64,000 nt of DNA, from the NCBI GenBank assembly GCA_025559845.1, contig CP048469.1:1-64000 (forward strand), read 5' to 3'. Numbering within the stretch: the first letter of the stretch is position 1; each line of letters begins with the position of its first letter. The DNA is from Agrobacterium tumefaciens. Lineage in GTDB: Bacteria > Pseudomonadota > Alphaproteobacteria > Rhizobiales > Rhizobiaceae. This document shows, one piece after another, positions 38,305 through 49,405 of this stretch. A program made the translations under genes and the position numbers. A model generated the notes under the pieces. That model made no database searches, was not told the origin of the DNA, and was given only the letters and a program-made list of their open reading frames with translations.

Positions 38305-38727
38305 ATGATGACCGAAAATAAAAAGAAGCCTAACCCCATCGACATTCATGTCGGAAGCCGAATTCGCCTCCGCAGGACCATGCTCGGCATGAGCCAGGAG
38401 AAGCTGGGCGAGAGTCTCGGGATCACCTTCCAGCAAATTCAGAAATATGAAAAAGGCACCAACCGTGTCGGCGCAAGCCGCTTGCAGAACATTTCGGCAA
38501 TCCTGAATGTTCCGGTTTCCTTTTTCTTCGAAGATGCCCCGGGTGAGCAGGTTGGTGGCGCTTCGGGCATGGCCGAAGCTTCCAGCTCGAACTACGTTGT
38601 GGATTTCCTGTCTTCGGCAGAAGGTCTGCAACTGAACCGCGCTTTCGTGAAAATTGCCGATCCGAAGGTTCGCCGTCGTATCGTTGACCTCGTCAAGGCT
38701 TTGGCTGCCGAAGGCGACGCCGAGTAA
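38305..38727 (+). CDS. XRE (Cro/CI) family transcriptional regulator
   Basis: 140-residue regulator with a helix-turn-helix at about 17-72 (IRLRRTMLGMSQEKLGESLGITFQQIQKYEKGTNRVGASRL) and a C-terminal part (about 85-135) without a recognised ligand domain. Close relatives are conserved next to metK across Rhizobiales. The long inverted repeat just upstream may be its own operator. Its target genes are unknown; metK, next downstream behind a terminator, is a candidate only by position. Confidence 0.88.
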   Translation: MMTENKKKPNPIDIHVGSRIRLRRTMLGMSQEKLGESLGITFQQIQKYEKGTNRVGASRLQNISAILNVPVSFFFEDAPGEQVGGASGMAEASSSNYVVDFLSSAEGLQLNRAFVKIADPKVRRRIVDLVKALAAEGDAE

Positions 38728-38777
38728 ACGGCTCCTGAAATCCTCGCGTGCGCTGATGATCCGGCAGCACGCTCTCG

Positions 38778-38802
38778 ACGGCCCGCAAGGGCCGTTTTTT
38801 TT
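38778..38802 (+). terminator. Terminator after the XRE regulator
   Basis: ACGGCCC (38778-38784), loop gcaa, GGGCCGT (38789-38795), then eight Ts. It isolates metK transcription. Confidence 0.9.
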
Positions 38803-38823
38803 GGAAATTTAGAAAGGAATTCT

Positions 38824-38845
38824 CACATAAAGATATATTTATGTG
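38824..38845. promoter_or_regulatory. Palindrome upstream of the metK promoter
   Basis: CACATAAA-gatata-TTTATGTG: perfect 8-base arms, 6-base spacer, AT-rich, 92 bases before the metK ATG. It sits 9 bases upstream of a possible -35 (TTGTCT 38855-38860, N17, TAACAC 38878-38883). Looks like a dimer-binding operator; the protein is unknown. Confidence 0.5.
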
Positions 38846-38915
38846 GTTGTGTCCTTGTCTTTTTGGGCTGAAATGACTAACACACACGAAGACCGTTCTT
38901 TGAGGGGAATCCCGC

Positions 38916-40178
38916 ATGCGTGCCAATTATCTGTTCACCAGCGAGTCCGTGGCCGAAGGTCATCCGGACAAGGTTTGTGACCGTATTTCCGATGAAATCG
39001 TCGATCTGATTTATCGCGAAGCGGCCAAGACCGGCGTCGATCCCTGGACCGTGCGCATCGCGTGTGAAACGCTCGCGACGACCAATCGCGTCGTTATCGC
39101 CGGTGAAGTGCGCGTGCCGGACACCCTGTTGAAAAAAGACAAGGAAGGCAACGTCCTCAAGGACGCATCCGGTCATCCTGTCATCAATCCTTCGAAGTTC
39201 AAATCTGCGGCCCGCAAGGCCATCCGTGATATCGGCTACGAGCAGGACGGCTTCCACTGGAAGACGGCAAAGATCGATGTGCTGTTGCACCCGCAGTCGG
39301 CGGATATCGCGCAGGGCGTTGATAACGCATCTGACAAGCAGGGCGACGAGGGCGCTGGCGACCAGGGCATCATGTTCGGTTACGCCTGCCGCGAAACGCC
39401 GGATCTGATGCCGGCGCCGATCTACTACTCGCATCGTATCCTGCAGCTTCTCGCAACAGCGCGTAAGACGGGTGAGGGCGATGCTGCAAAACTCGGCCCA
39501 GACGCCAAGAGCCAGGTCACGGTTCGTTACGTTGACGGCAAGGCGGCAGAGGCAGTGTCCATCGTGCTGTCGACGCAGCACCTTGATGCAAGCTGGGACT
39601 CCAAGAAGGTTCGTGCTGTCGTCGAACCCTATATCCGTGAAGCCCTTGGCGACCTGAAGATCGCTGACGATTGCCAGTGGTACATCAACCCGACCGGCAA
39701 ATTCGTCATTGGCGGCCCTGATGGCGACGCAGGTCTGACCGGTCGCAAGATCATCGTCGATACCTACGGTGGCGCAGCGCCGCACGGCGGCGGTGCATTC
39801 TCTGGCAAGGATACGACGAAGGTTGACCGTTCGGCAGCTTACGCAGCGCGTTATCTCGCCAAGAACGTCGTTGCTGCCGGTCTTGCTGACCGTTGCACGA
39901 TCCAGATTTCCTACGCGATCGGTATCGCCCAGCCGCTGTCGATCTATGTTGATCTGCATGGCACCGGCAAGGTCAACGAAGATCAGGTCGAAGCGGCAAT
40001 TCGCAAGGTCATGGACCTGTCGCCATCGGGCATTCGTCGTCATCTCGATCTGAACAAGCCGATCTACGCCAAGACATCTTCCTATGGTCACTTCGGCCGC
40101 AAGGCTGGCCGCGACGGTTCCTTCTCCTGGGAGAAGCTTGACCTCGTGAAGCCGCTCAAGGAAGCTTTGGCAGCATAA
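38916..40178 (+). CDS. metK: S-adenosylmethionine synthetase
   Basis: Makes SAM from methionine and ATP. The 420-residue protein has the N-terminal [24 protein letters not shown], the [15 protein letters not shown] motif and the P-loop-like [19 protein letters not shown]. Insertions relative to the E. coli enzyme (about 380 residues) are usual in Rhizobiales. GAGGGG precedes the ATG. No SAM-II-type riboswitch was recognisable in the leader; a palindromic operator candidate is present instead. Confidence 0.98.
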   Translation: MRANYLFTSESVAEGHPDKVCDRISDEIVDLIYREAAKTGVDPWTVRIACETLATTNRVVIAGEVRVPDTLLKKDKEGNVLKDASGHPVINPSKFKSAARKAIRDIGYEQDGFHWKTAKIDVLLHPQSADIAQGVDNASDKQGDEGAGDQGIMFGYACRETPDLMPAPIYYSHRILQLLATARKTGEGDAAKLGPDAKSQVTVRYVDGKAAEAVSIVLSTQHLDASWDSKKVRAVVEPYIREALGDLKIADDCQWYINPTGKFVIGGPDGDAGLTGRKIIVDTYGGAAPHGGGAFSGKDTTKVDRSAAYAARYLAKNVVAAGLADRCTIQISYAIGIAQPLSIYVDLHGTGKVNEDQVEAAIRKVMDLSPSGIRRHLDLNKPIYAKTSSYGHFGRKAGRDGSFSWEKLDLVKPLKEALAA

Positions 40179-40224
40179 GCCTTGTCATTCGGCGGCGTTT
40201 GAGAGATACCGTCAGCAGTTTTGT

Positions 40225-40261
40225 AACCCGCACAGCGCCGCCAACAGGCGTTGTGCGGGTT
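40225..40261 (+). promoter_or_regulatory. Large stem-loop between metK and trmB
   Basis: AACCCGCACA (40225-40234) pairs with TGTGCGGGTT (40252-40261); after a wobble pair the stem continues with CGCC/GGCG around a 7-base loop, about 15 pairs in all. No T-tract follows, so it is a weak terminator or a structured trmB leader. Confidence 0.6.
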
Positions 40262-40288
40262 AAATCTATTTGTTCTTGAGAGTATGAC

Positions 40289-40987
40289 ATGACGGAAGAG
40301 CGGCGCTCGCGTGCAACGGAAGCGTTTTTTGGCAGACGCAAAGGCAAGCCATTGCGGAACCAGCAGGTCGACACGATCGAAAACCTGCTGCCATTGCTGA
40401 AGATCGATCTGGGAAGCCAGCCGCCGCAAAATCTGGCCGCCCTTTTCCCTGCAGACGTGAAGTCGATCCGCCTCGAGATCGGTTTCGGTGGCGGTGAACA
40501 TCTGGTTCACCGGGCTGTCGAAAACCCGGAAACCGGTTTTATTGGCGTCGAACCCTTCGTCAACTCCATGGCCAAGCTGTTGGGCAGTGTTCGCGAACGC
40601 GAACTGATGAATATCCGTTTGTACGATGATGACGCGACACAATTGCTCGACTGGTTGCCGGAGGCCTCCATCGATCACATCGATCTGCTCTATCCCGATC
40701 CCTGGCCGAAGAAAAAGCACTGGAAACGCCGCTTTGTGTCCGACGTCAATCTGGCCCGCTTCCACCGTGTCTTGAAGCCGGGCGGCAAATTCTGCTTCGC
40801 GTCGGATATCGACACCTACATAAACTGGACGCTTCAGCATTGCGCCCGGCACGGCGGTTTTGAGTGGACTGCGAAAAGTGCCGATGACTGGCGCACGCCT
40901 TACACCAACTGGCCGGGCACGCGTTACGAGAACAAGGCGAAAAGAGAAGGCCGAAGCTCGGCCTATCTCACATTCATCCGGACCTGA
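40289..40987 (+). CDS. trmB: tRNA (guanine-N7-)-methyltransferase
   Basis: Forms m7G46 in tRNA. The 232-residue Rossmann-fold enzyme has [25 protein letters not shown] and the family signature [16 protein letters not shown], and ends in [15 protein letters not shown]. It follows metK after 110 bases that contain a large hairpin; converges on rbsK with 10 bases between the stop codons. Confidence 0.97.
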   Translation: MTEERRSRATEAFFGRRKGKPLRNQQVDTIENLLPLLKIDLGSQPPQNLAALFPADVKSIRLEIGFGGGEHLVHRAVENPETGFIGVEPFVNSMAKLLGSVRERELMNIRLYDDDATQLLDWLPEASIDHIDLLYPDPWPKKKHWKRRFVSDVNLARFHRVLKPGGKFCFASDIDTYINWTLQHCARHGGFEWTAKSADDWRTPYTNWPGTRYENKAKREGRSSAYLTFIRT

Positions 40988-40997
40988 TTGCCAATCA

Positions 40998-41897
40998 TCA
41001 GACTTGGGCGTCTACGTCCCGAGCATTGGGGATGGACGGCTGCGCACCTGCACGCGTGCAAGCGAGTGAGCCTGCCACGGCGGCACGCTTGAGAGCTTTC
41101 TCGAAGTCGAGCCCCTGATCGAGGCTGGCGGCAAGATATCCGCAGAACGTGTCGCCTGCACCGACCGTGTCGACCGGCTCGATCTTCAGGCCGGCGGCCC
41201 TGAAAACCTTACCGTTACGCATGGCGATCACGCCGTCCGCACCGAGAGTAACGATCAACGTCTGGCCGGTCTCGGCATGCAAGGCCTTTAACTCGTCTTC
41301 GCGTTCGCTGGTGGAAAGACCATTTTTCCCGATCAACAACTCGAACTCCGTTTCATTGGCAATCAGGATATCGGCCAAACGCGCGATCCGCGGCGCATCC
41401 TGTGTCAAAGGAGCGGTGTTGATAACGGTGGTGATGCGTTTTGCCTTGGCGGCCTTAAGTGCAGCCTCGATCGCGGGGGCGGGGATTTCAAACTGCAACA
41501 TCAGAATATCGCCTGCGGACATCTCGGAAACAGCTCTGGCAGCATCGGCTTCCGAAACTTCGCCATTGGCGGCGGGAATGACCGAAATCATGTTCTCTCC
41601 GCCTTCGCCGATCAGGATCACGGCTGTGCCGGTGGGGGTCGCAACTGTCTTGACCAGCGACAGGTCGGTACCGGCATCATGTAGCAAGGCCAATGCAGGT
41701 GCCGAGAAGGTATCGTCGCCGGTCGCGCCCGCCATCTTCACGCTGGCACCCGCCCTTCGCGCTGCCAGTGCCTGATTGGCACCCTTGCCGCCTGCGGCTG
41801 TCGAGAAGCTCTCGCCGGTTACGGTTTCGCCCGGTTTTGGCAGGCGTTTTGCAGTGGCGACGAGGTCCATGTTGATGGAGCCGAAAACAGTAATCAT
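40998..41897 (-). CDS. rbsK: Ribokinase (PfkB family sugar kinase)
   Basis: Phosphorylates ribose at O5. The 299-residue protein has the PfkB N-terminal motif GSINMDLVATAKRLPKPGETV with GGKGANQALAARRAGA, and the C-terminal catalytic signature DTVGAGDTFCGYLAA. No ribose transporter or regulator is adjacent; it lies between trmB and rmuC, so the sugar specificity rests on family resemblance. Confidence 0.92.
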   Translation of the reverse strand: MITVFGSINMDLVATAKRLPKPGETVTGESFSTAAGGKGANQALAARRAGASVKMAGATGDDTFSAPALALLHDAGTDLSLVKTVATPTGTAVILIGEGGENMISVIPAANGEVSEADAARAVSEMSAGDILMLQFEIPAPAIEAALKAAKAKRITTVINTAPLTQDAPRIARLADILIANETEFELLIGKNGLSTSEREDELKALHAETGQTLIVTLGADGVIAMRNGKVFRAAGLKIEPVDTVGAGDTFCGYLAASLDQGLDFEKALKRAAVAGSLACTRAGAQPSIPNARDVDAQV

Positions 41898-41949
41898 CGG
41901 GGCATGTCCGTGTGAAAATCAAGCAAGGCGGCGACTTTGCCCGAGACGG

Positions 41950-43140
41950 TCACTCGTCGTCAACTACCCTGAGCTTGGTCATCCCCGCTCTGTTTTCAAC
42001 GAAGCGACGCGGCTCGGTTTCCGGCCGCGATATTTCCTTCTCCTTCGGGGAAAAATCCAACCCTTCAATTTTCTGGCCGCGCGCCAGAACCTTGTCCGAG
42101 GATATCAGCATCATGTCGATGTCTTTTTGGGCCAGCCCGAAATGCGCCTGCAGCTTGCGCGTACGGTCATCCAGACGCCGCACGTCATCCATCAAAAGTG
42201 CGACTTCACCCTGAATGAGATGTGCTTGCTCGCGCATGCGCTGATCCTTCAGCACGGACTGAATGACCTGAACCGACAACATCAGCAGGGACGGCGACAC
42301 GATCACGACGCGTGAGCGATGGGCACGCTGCACCAGATATTCGAAATGCTGGTGGATATCCGCAAAGATCGATTCCGAGGGCACGAAAATGAACGCCGTA
42401 TCCTGAGTTTCTCCCCGAATGAGATATTTCTCGGCCACATCGCGGATATGCACTTCCATATCGCGGCGAAACTGCTGGGTGGCCAGACGCTTGGCATCGG
42501 GAGATTCATCGGCCTTGATGGCGTTCCATGCTTCAAGTGGAAACTTCGCGTCGATTACAAGAGGTGGCGCGTTATTCGGCATCTTGATGGTGCAGTCCGG
42601 CCGGTAACCGTTCGATAGCGTCGGTTGTAACTGGTAGGACCCATCCGGAAGCGCGTCGGCAATCAAGGCTTCCATGCGTGCCTGTCCGAAAGCGCCGCGA
42701 GTCTGTTTGTTGGAAAGGATCGCCTGAAGTCCGATCACGTCCTTCGCGAGGTCCTGGATATTGCCCTGCGCGGCATCGATTACGGCCAGTCGTTCCTGCA
42801 GGCGGCTCAGATTTTCATGGGTGGACTTGGTTTGCTCGGTCAGAGTGTCACCAAGCCGTTGCGACATGCCGTCCAGCCGCTGGTTTAGCGTCTGGCTCAT
42901 TTCGTTCTGTCGCGCACCCAGTGTTTCGCCCATGGCTGCGATGCGGCCGTGCAGTTCCGCCTGCGTTTTCAGGAGGTGAGAAATCTCGTCATTCTGCGAC
43001 GTTCCTTTTCTACGGCCGGAAGACAGCAGCCAGAACATTGCCAGCCCCAGCACCAGCACGACAAGCAGGGCGCCGAAGCTGATGTCGACGGAACCGGCAC
43101 GCAACGCTGGGGCGAGTAGAACGGAAAGATCGAGGTTCAT
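41950..43140 (-). CDS. rmuC: DNA recombination protein RmuC
   Basis: RmuC limits DNA inversions and is related to nucleases. The protein has one N-terminal transmembrane helix (GALLVVLVLGLAMFWLL), a long coiled coil (about 45-130) and the RmuC domain (about 140-350, with DAKFPLEAWNAI and PSESIFADI). The ATG at 43140 (MNLDLSVLLAP) gives 396 residues; the frame is open a little upstream to 43179. Divergent from def. Confidence 0.93.
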   Translation of the reverse strand: MNLDLSVLLAPALRAGSVDISFGALLVVLVLGLAMFWLLSSGRRKGTSQNDEISHLLKTQAELHGRIAAMGETLGARQNEMSQTLNQRLDGMSQRLGDTLTEQTKSTHENLSRLQERLAVIDAAQGNIQDLAKDVIGLQAILSNKQTRGAFGQARMEALIADALPDGSYQLQPTLSNGYRPDCTIKMPNNAPPLVIDAKFPLEAWNAIKADESPDAKRLATQQFRRDMEVHIRDVAEKYLIRGETQDTAFIFVPSESIFADIHQHFEYLVQRAHRSRVVIVSPSLLMLSVQVIQSVLKDQRMREQAHLIQGEVALLMDDVRRLDDRTRKLQAHFGLAQKDIDMMLISSDKVLARGQKIEGLDFSPKEKEISRPETEPRRFVENRAGMTKLRVVDDE

Positions 43141-43285
43141 AACCAAATCTAGCAGGTTTCTTGTGATTCGTAAGATCAAAACAAGAACATTCCTGCGGCG
43201 AAAATGAGTCTTCCGGTCCTCGCGGATGGTAATGAAATGGCGTGTTTTTTATTTCCTCTGCGCACGAGATACGTTATGGGAAGCC

Positions 43286-43798
43286 ATGAGCATCAAACCA
43301 CTTATCATTTTGCCAGATCCCGTGTTGCGCCAGCAGTCGAAGCCCATCGAACAGGTGGACAGCGACGTGTTGCGCCTTGCCGACGACATGCTGGAAACCA
43401 TGTATGATGCGCCGGGCATTGGCCTCGCTGCCATTCAGGTCGGCGTGGCGCGGCGCATGCTGGTAATCGACGTTTCGCGTGAAGACGAAGAAAAAAAGCC
43501 GATCGTTTTCATCAACCCTGAGATCCTCAAGGTTTCCGACGACATCTCGACCTACGAAGAGGGTTGCCTCTCTATCCCGGATTACTACGCCGAGGTTGAG
43601 CGCCCCGCTGCCTTGACGGTTCAATATGTCGATCGCGATGGCAAGCAGCAGACGGTCGAGGCCGATGGCCTTCTGGCGACTTGCCTGCAGCACGAGATCG
43701 ATCACCTGAACGGCGTCCTCTTCATCGATCATATTTCGCGCCTGAAACGCGACATGGTTATCAAGAAATTCACGAAACTGGCTCGCGCCAAGGTGTGA
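43286..43798 (+). CDS. def: Peptide deformylase
   Basis: Removes the formyl group from N-terminal methionine of new proteins. The 170-residue metalloenzyme has all three motifs: [17 protein letters not shown] and QHEIDHLNG (zinc ligands Cys and two His). The frame is open upstream to 43226, but the family start is the ATG at 43286 ([15 protein letters not shown]) with GGGAAG upstream. It begins the def-fmt-truA group. Confidence 0.97.
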   Translation: MSIKPLIILPDPVLRQQSKPIEQVDSDVLRLADDMLETMYDAPGIGLAAIQVGVARRMLVIDVSREDEEKKPIVFINPEILKVSDDISTYEEGCLSIPDYYAEVERPAALTVQYVDRDGKQQTVEADGLLATCLQHEIDHLNGVLFIDHISRLKRDMVIKKFTKLARAKV

Positions 43799-43849
43799 TT
43801 CCGGCTTTTCGCCGGACATCGCAGCAACGATTGCGGGCAGGGGGCGATC

Positions 43850-44785
43850 ATGGCTCTACGCATCATCTTCATGGGAACACCGGAATTTTCCGTGCCGACT
43901 TTGCGGTCGCTGGTGGATGCCGGTCATGAGGTCGTTGCCGTCTACACGCAACCGCCGCGCCCCGGCGGTCGCCGTGGCCTTGATCTTCAGAAATCGCCGG
44001 TGCATCAGGCCGCTGAACTGCTTGGATTGCCCGTCCTGACGCCCTTGAACTTCAAGGCAGAAGAAGACCGTCAGCAGTTCCGCGATTTTCAGGCTGATGT
44101 CGCGGTGGTGGTTGCCTATGGGCTGCTGCTGCCAGAGGCGATCCTGAGCGGTACCCGGTTGGGCTGTTACAATGGTCACGCCTCGCTCCTGCCGCGTTGG
44201 CGCGGTGCTGCCCCCATCCAGCGCGCAATCATGGCGGGTGATGCCGAAACCGGCATGATGGTCATGCAGATGGAAAAGGGGCTCGATACTGGCCCGGTTG
44301 CCCTGACGGCAAAAGTAGCCATCGGTGAAAACACGACCGCAGGTGAATTGCACGACAGTTTGATGCTGGCGGGTGCGCGTCTTATGGCGCAGGCTATGGA
44401 AAAGCTGGAAGCCAACGAACTGCCGCTGACGCCGCAGGCGGAAGACGGTGTTCTCTACGCATCGAAGATCGACAAGGGGGAAACCCGCATCGACTTCTCG
44501 CGGCCATCGGAAGATGTTCATAACCATATACGCGGCCTCTCACCGTTTCCTGGCGCGTGGTTTGAAATGCAGATTGGCGGCAAGGCGGAGCGCGTCAAGG
44601 TTCTCGCCAGCGAACAGGCATCAGGCATGGGAGAAGCCGGCTCGGCATTGGATGACGCCCTGACCGTCGCCTGTGGCAGTGGCGCGGTCCGGTTGGTGCG
44701 CCTGCAGAAGGCTGGCGGAAAGCCGATGTCGGCGTCTGACTTCCTGCGTGGAACCCCGGTTTCTGCCGGGACGAGGCTTAACTGA
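43850..44785 (+). CDS. fmt: Methionyl-tRNA formyltransferase
   Basis: Formylates initiator Met-tRNA using 10-formyl-tetrahydrofolate. The 311-residue protein has the N-terminal formyltransferase domain with [20 protein letters not shown] (catalytic Asn and His) and the C-terminal tRNA-binding domain from about 205. The stop overlaps the truA ATG by one base; def lies 51 bases upstream, so formylation and deformylation genes are paired. Confidence 0.98.
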   Translation: MALRIIFMGTPEFSVPTLRSLVDAGHEVVAVYTQPPRPGGRRGLDLQKSPVHQAAELLGLPVLTPLNFKAEEDRQQFRDFQADVAVVVAYGLLLPEAILSGTRLGCYNGHASLLPRWRGAAPIQRAIMAGDAETGMMVMQMEKGLDTGPVALTAKVAIGENTTAGELHDSLMLAGARLMAQAMEKLEANELPLTPQAEDGVLYASKIDKGETRIDFSRPSEDVHNHIRGLSPFPGAWFEMQIGGKAERVKVLASEQASGMGEAGSALDDALTVACGSGAVRLVRLQKAGGKPMSASDFLRGTPVSAGTRLN

Positions 44786-45591
44786 TGCCACGTTTCCGGA
44801 TGACCGTCGAATATGACGGCACGCCCTATGTCGGCTGGCAGCGGCAGGATAATGGCCAATCGGCGCAAGGAGCCCTGGAAGGGGCAATCCTGTCGTTGAC
44901 CGGCGAAAAAGTGTCTGTGCGTGGTGCAGGTCGTACGGATTCTGGCGTCCACGCCATGGGGCAGGTCATCCATGCTGATCTGTCGCGTGAATGGCAGCCC
45001 TACAAGCTTCGCAATGCCCTGAACGCGCATCTTTCCATGGCAAACGAGGCGGTGTCGGTTCTCGATGTGATGGAAGTGACCGAGGATTTCGACGCCCGTT
45101 TTTCCGCCCTTCGTCGGCACTATCTCTATCGGATCATCTCGCGGAAAGCCCGGCTTGCGCTGGAACACAAGCGCGCTTGGTGGGTACCGAAAGACCTCGA
45201 TCACGAACGTATGCATTCGGCGGCGCAGATGCTCGTCGGCAGGCACGATTTTACCACTTTCCGCTCAGCACATTGTCAGGCGAACAGTCCGGTCAGAACG
45301 CTTGATCGTCTGGATGTCACGCGCAATGGCGATCTCATCGAAATACGCGCGACGGCGCAGAGTTTCCTGCACAATCAGATCAGGTCGTTTGCAGGCACGC
45401 TGAAACTGGCCGGCGAGGGGACGATGACGCCGGAAGACGTCCGTTCAGCCCTTGAGGCGCGTGACCGCAAGGCTTGCGGCCCCGTGGCTCCTCCTGACGG
45501 ACTTTACTTCATGCAGGTGGACTATCCCGATGTGATTCCGCCGCGCCGCCGATCTGAAGCTGAAGCTGAAGCAATCGACGACGGCGAGTGA
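44785..45591 (+). CDS. truA: tRNA pseudouridine(38-40) synthase TruA
   Basis: Converts uridines 38-40 of the anticodon arm to pseudouridine. The 268-residue protein has the catalytic aspartate in [13 protein letters not shown] and the family start [21 protein letters not shown]. It overlaps fmt by one base; it is convergent with the dapD-dapE group, 2 bases from the membrane-protein stop. Confidence 0.98.
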   Translation: MPRFRMTVEYDGTPYVGWQRQDNGQSAQGALEGAILSLTGEKVSVRGAGRTDSGVHAMGQVIHADLSREWQPYKLRNALNAHLSMANEAVSVLDVMEVTEDFDARFSALRRHYLYRIISRKARLALEHKRAWWVPKDLDHERMHSAAQMLVGRHDFTTFRSAHCQANSPVRTLDRLDVTRNGDLIEIRATAQSFLHNQIRSFAGTLKLAGEGTMTPEDVRSALEARDRKACGPVAPPDGLYFMQVDYPDVIPPRRRSEAEAEAIDDGE

Positions 45592-45593
45592 TC

Positions 45594-46190
45594 TCAGCTC
45601 GGATAAACGCCGAGAAAGCGTTGCAATGCTTCAGACAACAGCATTCCTGGCACAAGCAACGTCATGACGATGGCTGAGACCAGCAGGGGTTGGTCGCGGA
45701 TAAAGAACTTCACGATCCGCGAAAATGCAAAAACCAGCGACAAGAGAAGCGCCAGCCAAAGAACCGCAATCACGCCCTGTAGCGCTGGGATGAAGAACGC
45801 AATCAAGATCAACGCCGCATAGGCGTAGGAAAACGGAACAGACAGCCAGTTGACTGTCACCACCAGCGGCGGAAACTTCTCCCGGGCTCCGAAGATCAAC
45901 AGCAACGCTCCGATCAGAAGCAGTGGCACGATCCAGCAGATCGCCTCCACCAGAGCCAGTCGAACGAAGAACAGCGCGCCTGTTCCCGTGCCGGGCGGGT
46001 ACCCGGCGAGAAAAGCTGCCCGCAGCCATAGCCAGGAAATCAGCATGGCCGGCAGGCACCAGAGAGCGGAATAGAAAGAACGGGCCATGCCGCGATCCGT
46101 CAGGTCTAGATAGCGCGCACCTTCGTGGTTGCCTAGCAGCAGCAGCCACAATCCTCGAATATAAAGGCTTATCTCACTTGCCGTCGGCAT
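45594..46190 (-). CDS. Conserved hydrophobic membrane protein, function unknown
   Basis: 198 residues with about five transmembrane helices (near 40-60, 75-100, 115-135, 138-160 and 172-190). I do not recognise a functional family with certainty; a Yip1-like or small DUF membrane protein is possible. The start overlaps the end of dapE by 17 bases, so it is translationally coupled to the lysine/diaminopimelate pathway genes. The start region STASEIS-like N-terminus is cytoplasmic by charge. Nothing in the sequence gives a substrate. Confidence 0.75.
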   Translation of the reverse strand: MPTASEISLYIRGLWLLLLGNHEGARYLDLTDRGMARSFYSALWCLPAMLISWLWLRAAFLAGYPPGTGTGALFFVRLALVEAICWIVPLLLIGALLLIFGAREKFPPLVVTVNWLSVPFSYAYAALILIAFFIPALQGVIAVLWLALLLSLVFAFSRIVKFFIRDQPLLVSAIVMTLLVPGMLLSEALQRFLGVYPS

Positions 46191-47370
46191 GGGCGAACCA
46201 GCGTTCGATGAAGGTTTCGTAGATCCGCGTCAGCGTTTCCAGATCGGCAACGGCAACACGTTCGTCGACCATATGCATGGTCTGCCCAACCAGGCCAAAC
46301 TCGACCACTGGGCAATAATCCTTGATGAAACGCGCGTCAGAGGTGCCACCTGTCGTCGACAGCTTCGGTTCGTTGCCGGTGACCTCCGCCACGGCGCCAG
46401 AGAGTGACGAAATCAGCGCGTTGTTGCGGGTCAGGAACACATGGCTGGGACGATCCGCCCAGACGATGTCGTATTTCACCGGCGAACGGTCGGGCCGTAA
46501 CTGCCCCTCGGCTGCTGCAGCATCAAGGCGACGGAGGATGTCCGCCCGCAGGGTTTCAGCAGTCCAGGTATCGTTGAAACGGATGTTGAATGCTGTCGTC
46601 GCCTTTGCTGGAATGACATTCGTGGCGGCATTCCCGGTGTCGACGGTAGTTACCTCCAGATTGGAGGGCTGGAAGTTGTCCGTTCCGTGATCGAAGGGCG
46701 GATACATCAGGGCCTGCGTCAGTTGCAGCAGCCCGCGAATGGGGTTGTCGGCCAGATGCGGGTAAGCGGCATGGCCCTGCACACCATGAACGGTGATACG
46801 GCCCGAAAGCGAACCACGCCGGCCGATCTTGATCATGTCGCCAAGCTGGTCGGGATTGGTTGGTTCGCCAACCACGCAGGCATCCCAGCTTTCGCCATTG
46901 GCTGCGGCCCATTCGAGAAGTTTCGACGTGCCATTGATCGAAGGGCCTTCTTCGTCTCCGGTAATCAGGAAAGACACGGAGCCTTTTGGAGCCCCGTGTT
47001 TTTCGATATGGCGTGCAATCGCCGCCACAAAGCAAGCTATGCCACCTTTCATGTCCACCGCACCGCGCCCGAACATTTCACCGTCGGCAATCTCGGCGGC
47101 AAAGGGAGGGTGGCTCCATGCCGCTTCGTCGCCAACGGGGACAACGTCCGTGTGGCCTGCAAACATCAGATGCGGACCGTCGGTACCGAGCCGGGCATAG
47201 AGGTTTTCAACGTCCGGCGTCCCGGCTTCCGTCGCCATGACACGATCCACCTTGAAGCCGAGTGGCGAAAGCAGCGTGTCGAGCAGTGAGAGCGCACCGC
47301 CCTCTGCGGGCGTTACCGAAGGGCAACGGATGAGGGCGGCGAGATTGGCAACGGGATCGGTGGCGTTCAT
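46174..47370 (-). CDS. dapE: Succinyl-diaminopimelate desuccinylase
   Basis: Hydrolyses N-succinyl-LL-diaminopimelate in the lysine and peptidoglycan pathway. The 398-residue di-zinc peptidase (M20 family) has the metal-ligand motifs [13 protein letters not shown] and [11 protein letters not shown], and the dimerisation domain in the middle (about 180-295). It follows dapD by 17 bases in the same direction; dapD makes the succinylated intermediate two steps earlier. Confidence 0.97.
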   Translation of the reverse strand: MNATDPVANLAALIRCPSVTPAEGGALSLLDTLLSPLGFKVDRVMATEAGTPDVENLYARLGTDGPHLMFAGHTDVVPVGDEAAWSHPPFAAEIADGEMFGRGAVDMKGGIACFVAAIARHIEKHGAPKGSVSFLITGDEEGPSINGTSKLLEWAAANGESWDACVVGEPTNPDQLGDMIKIGRRGSLSGRITVHGVQGHAAYPHLADNPIRGLLQLTQALMYPPFDHGTDNFQPSNLEVTTVDTGNAATNVIPAKATTAFNIRFNDTWTAETLRADILRRLDAAAAEGQLRPDRSPVKYDIVWADRPSHVFLTRNNALISSLSGAVAEVTGNEPKLSTTGGTSDARFIKDYCPVVEFGLVGQTMHMVDERVAVADLETLTRIYETFIERWFAHADGK

Positions 47371-47387
47371 GTCGGTTCTACTTCGTA

Positions 47388-48242
<855 letters not shown>

Positions 48243-48377
48243 AGGAATTCCTTAAGGTCGCTTGTGGTCGTTGGTCGCGGATAAGGCCCGCGCCGCTGGA
48301 AGGCTATGGTCATTTGCTCTAAGGGAGTGTTTTAAGGGCGTCAACGTGATTTGGCGCGTGAGACGAAAGGCACGGAA

Positions 48378-49238
48378 ATGGCAAGACTGAAAAACGGCAA
48401 GTTGCGGCGTAAAGATGGGGCATGGGACCCCCTGAAGCGCAGTGACGCGGACAAGCAGCAGGCCGAGGTGACGCCCAAGACACCACAGTCGGATTCGCCG
48501 TCCTATCGTCTGGCCTACGCGGACATGGATTTTCTCTGCCGCGAAGAATTACGCCCGGTAAGGCTTCAGCTTGAACTTCTGAAAACAGAGATGGCCCTGA
48601 CTGAACGCGGCATCACCTCCACGGTGGTCATGTTCGGCGGCGCACGCATTCCAGCACCGGGAAACGATGCCTGGGCGGCACGCAACGAGACTCAGAAGCG
48701 CAACCTGGAAGAGGCGTCCGTCTATTATGACGAGGCACGAAAGTTCGCCCAGATCTGCACCAGTTACGGCGAAAAGTCCGGCCACCGCGAATATGTCGTC
48801 GTGACGGGTGGTGGGCCCGGCGTGATGGAAGCCGGCAATCGTGGCGCTGCGGATGTCGGTGGCCCCTCCATCGGCCTGAACATCGTTCTTCCACATGAGC
48901 AGGCGCCAAACGCCTATGTGTCGCCGGACCTCAGCTTCAACTTCCACTATTTCGCCATCCGCAAGATGCACTTCCTCATGCGGGCAAAGGCTGTGGTCAT
49001 CTTCCCAGGCGGCTTTGGTACGCTCGACGAACTCTTCGAGACGATCACTCTCATCCAGACCAAGCGCATGGCGCCGATCCCGCTGATCCTGTTCGGTGAG
49101 AAGTTCTGGCGTACGCTCATCAACTTCGAGTTCCTTGCTGATTTCGGCACCATTTCCCCTGAGGACATGGAGCTTCTGCACTTCGCAGAGACGGCGGATG
49201 ACGCTTGGAAGATCGTTGCGGAGCACTACGAGCATTGA
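48378..49238 (+). CDS. LOG/TIGR00730-type Rossmann-fold nucleotide-binding protein
   Basis: Shows the LOG-family motifs GGGPGVMEAGNRGA and PGGFGTLDELFE (from PGGXGTXXE), which in characterised members bind nucleotide 5'-monophosphates and cleave cytokinin ribotides to free bases; other members have different nucleosidase roles. This 286-residue version carries an extra N-terminal part of about 75 residues, basic at the start, as in other alphaproteobacterial homologues. The ATG at 48378 is preferred to a TTG at 48351. Cytokinin production is not implied without test. Confidence 0.85.
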   Translation: MARLKNGKLRRKDGAWDPLKRSDADKQQAEVTPKTPQSDSPSYRLAYADMDFLCREELRPVRLQLELLKTEMALTERGITSTVVMFGGARIPAPGNDAWAARNETQKRNLEEASVYYDEARKFAQICTSYGEKSGHREYVVVTGGGPGVMEAGNRGAADVGGPSIGLNIVLPHEQAPNAYVSPDLSFNFHYFAIRKMHFLMRAKAVVIFPGGFGTLDELFETITLIQTKRMAPIPLILFGEKFWRTLINFEFLADFGTISPEDMELLHFAETADDAWKIVAEHYEH

Positions 49239-49405
49239 CAGCGTGTTAACGCGGCATGGCAATTTTTAGCGGTTCATTAGCAAACACCGACTAGAGTTGC
49301 CCCGTCGCGTTGCAGCGCACTGTCCGTTTGGGCAGGCCTCCATGACGGAGAGAAGCAATCCGTTGACGCCGGCGTCTCAGGGCTGGCGATTTGATCGAGG
49401 CCAAA

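Noticed and set aside
38728..38915. SAM-II or other SAM riboswitch in the metK leader
   Set aside because: No recognisable pseudoknot core; the region contains a DNA palindrome and a terminator of the upstream gene instead.
43141..43285. LexA box (GTTC-N7-GTTC or GAAC-N7-GAAC) between rmuC and def
   Set aside because: A single GAAC is present, but no second half at the right distance.
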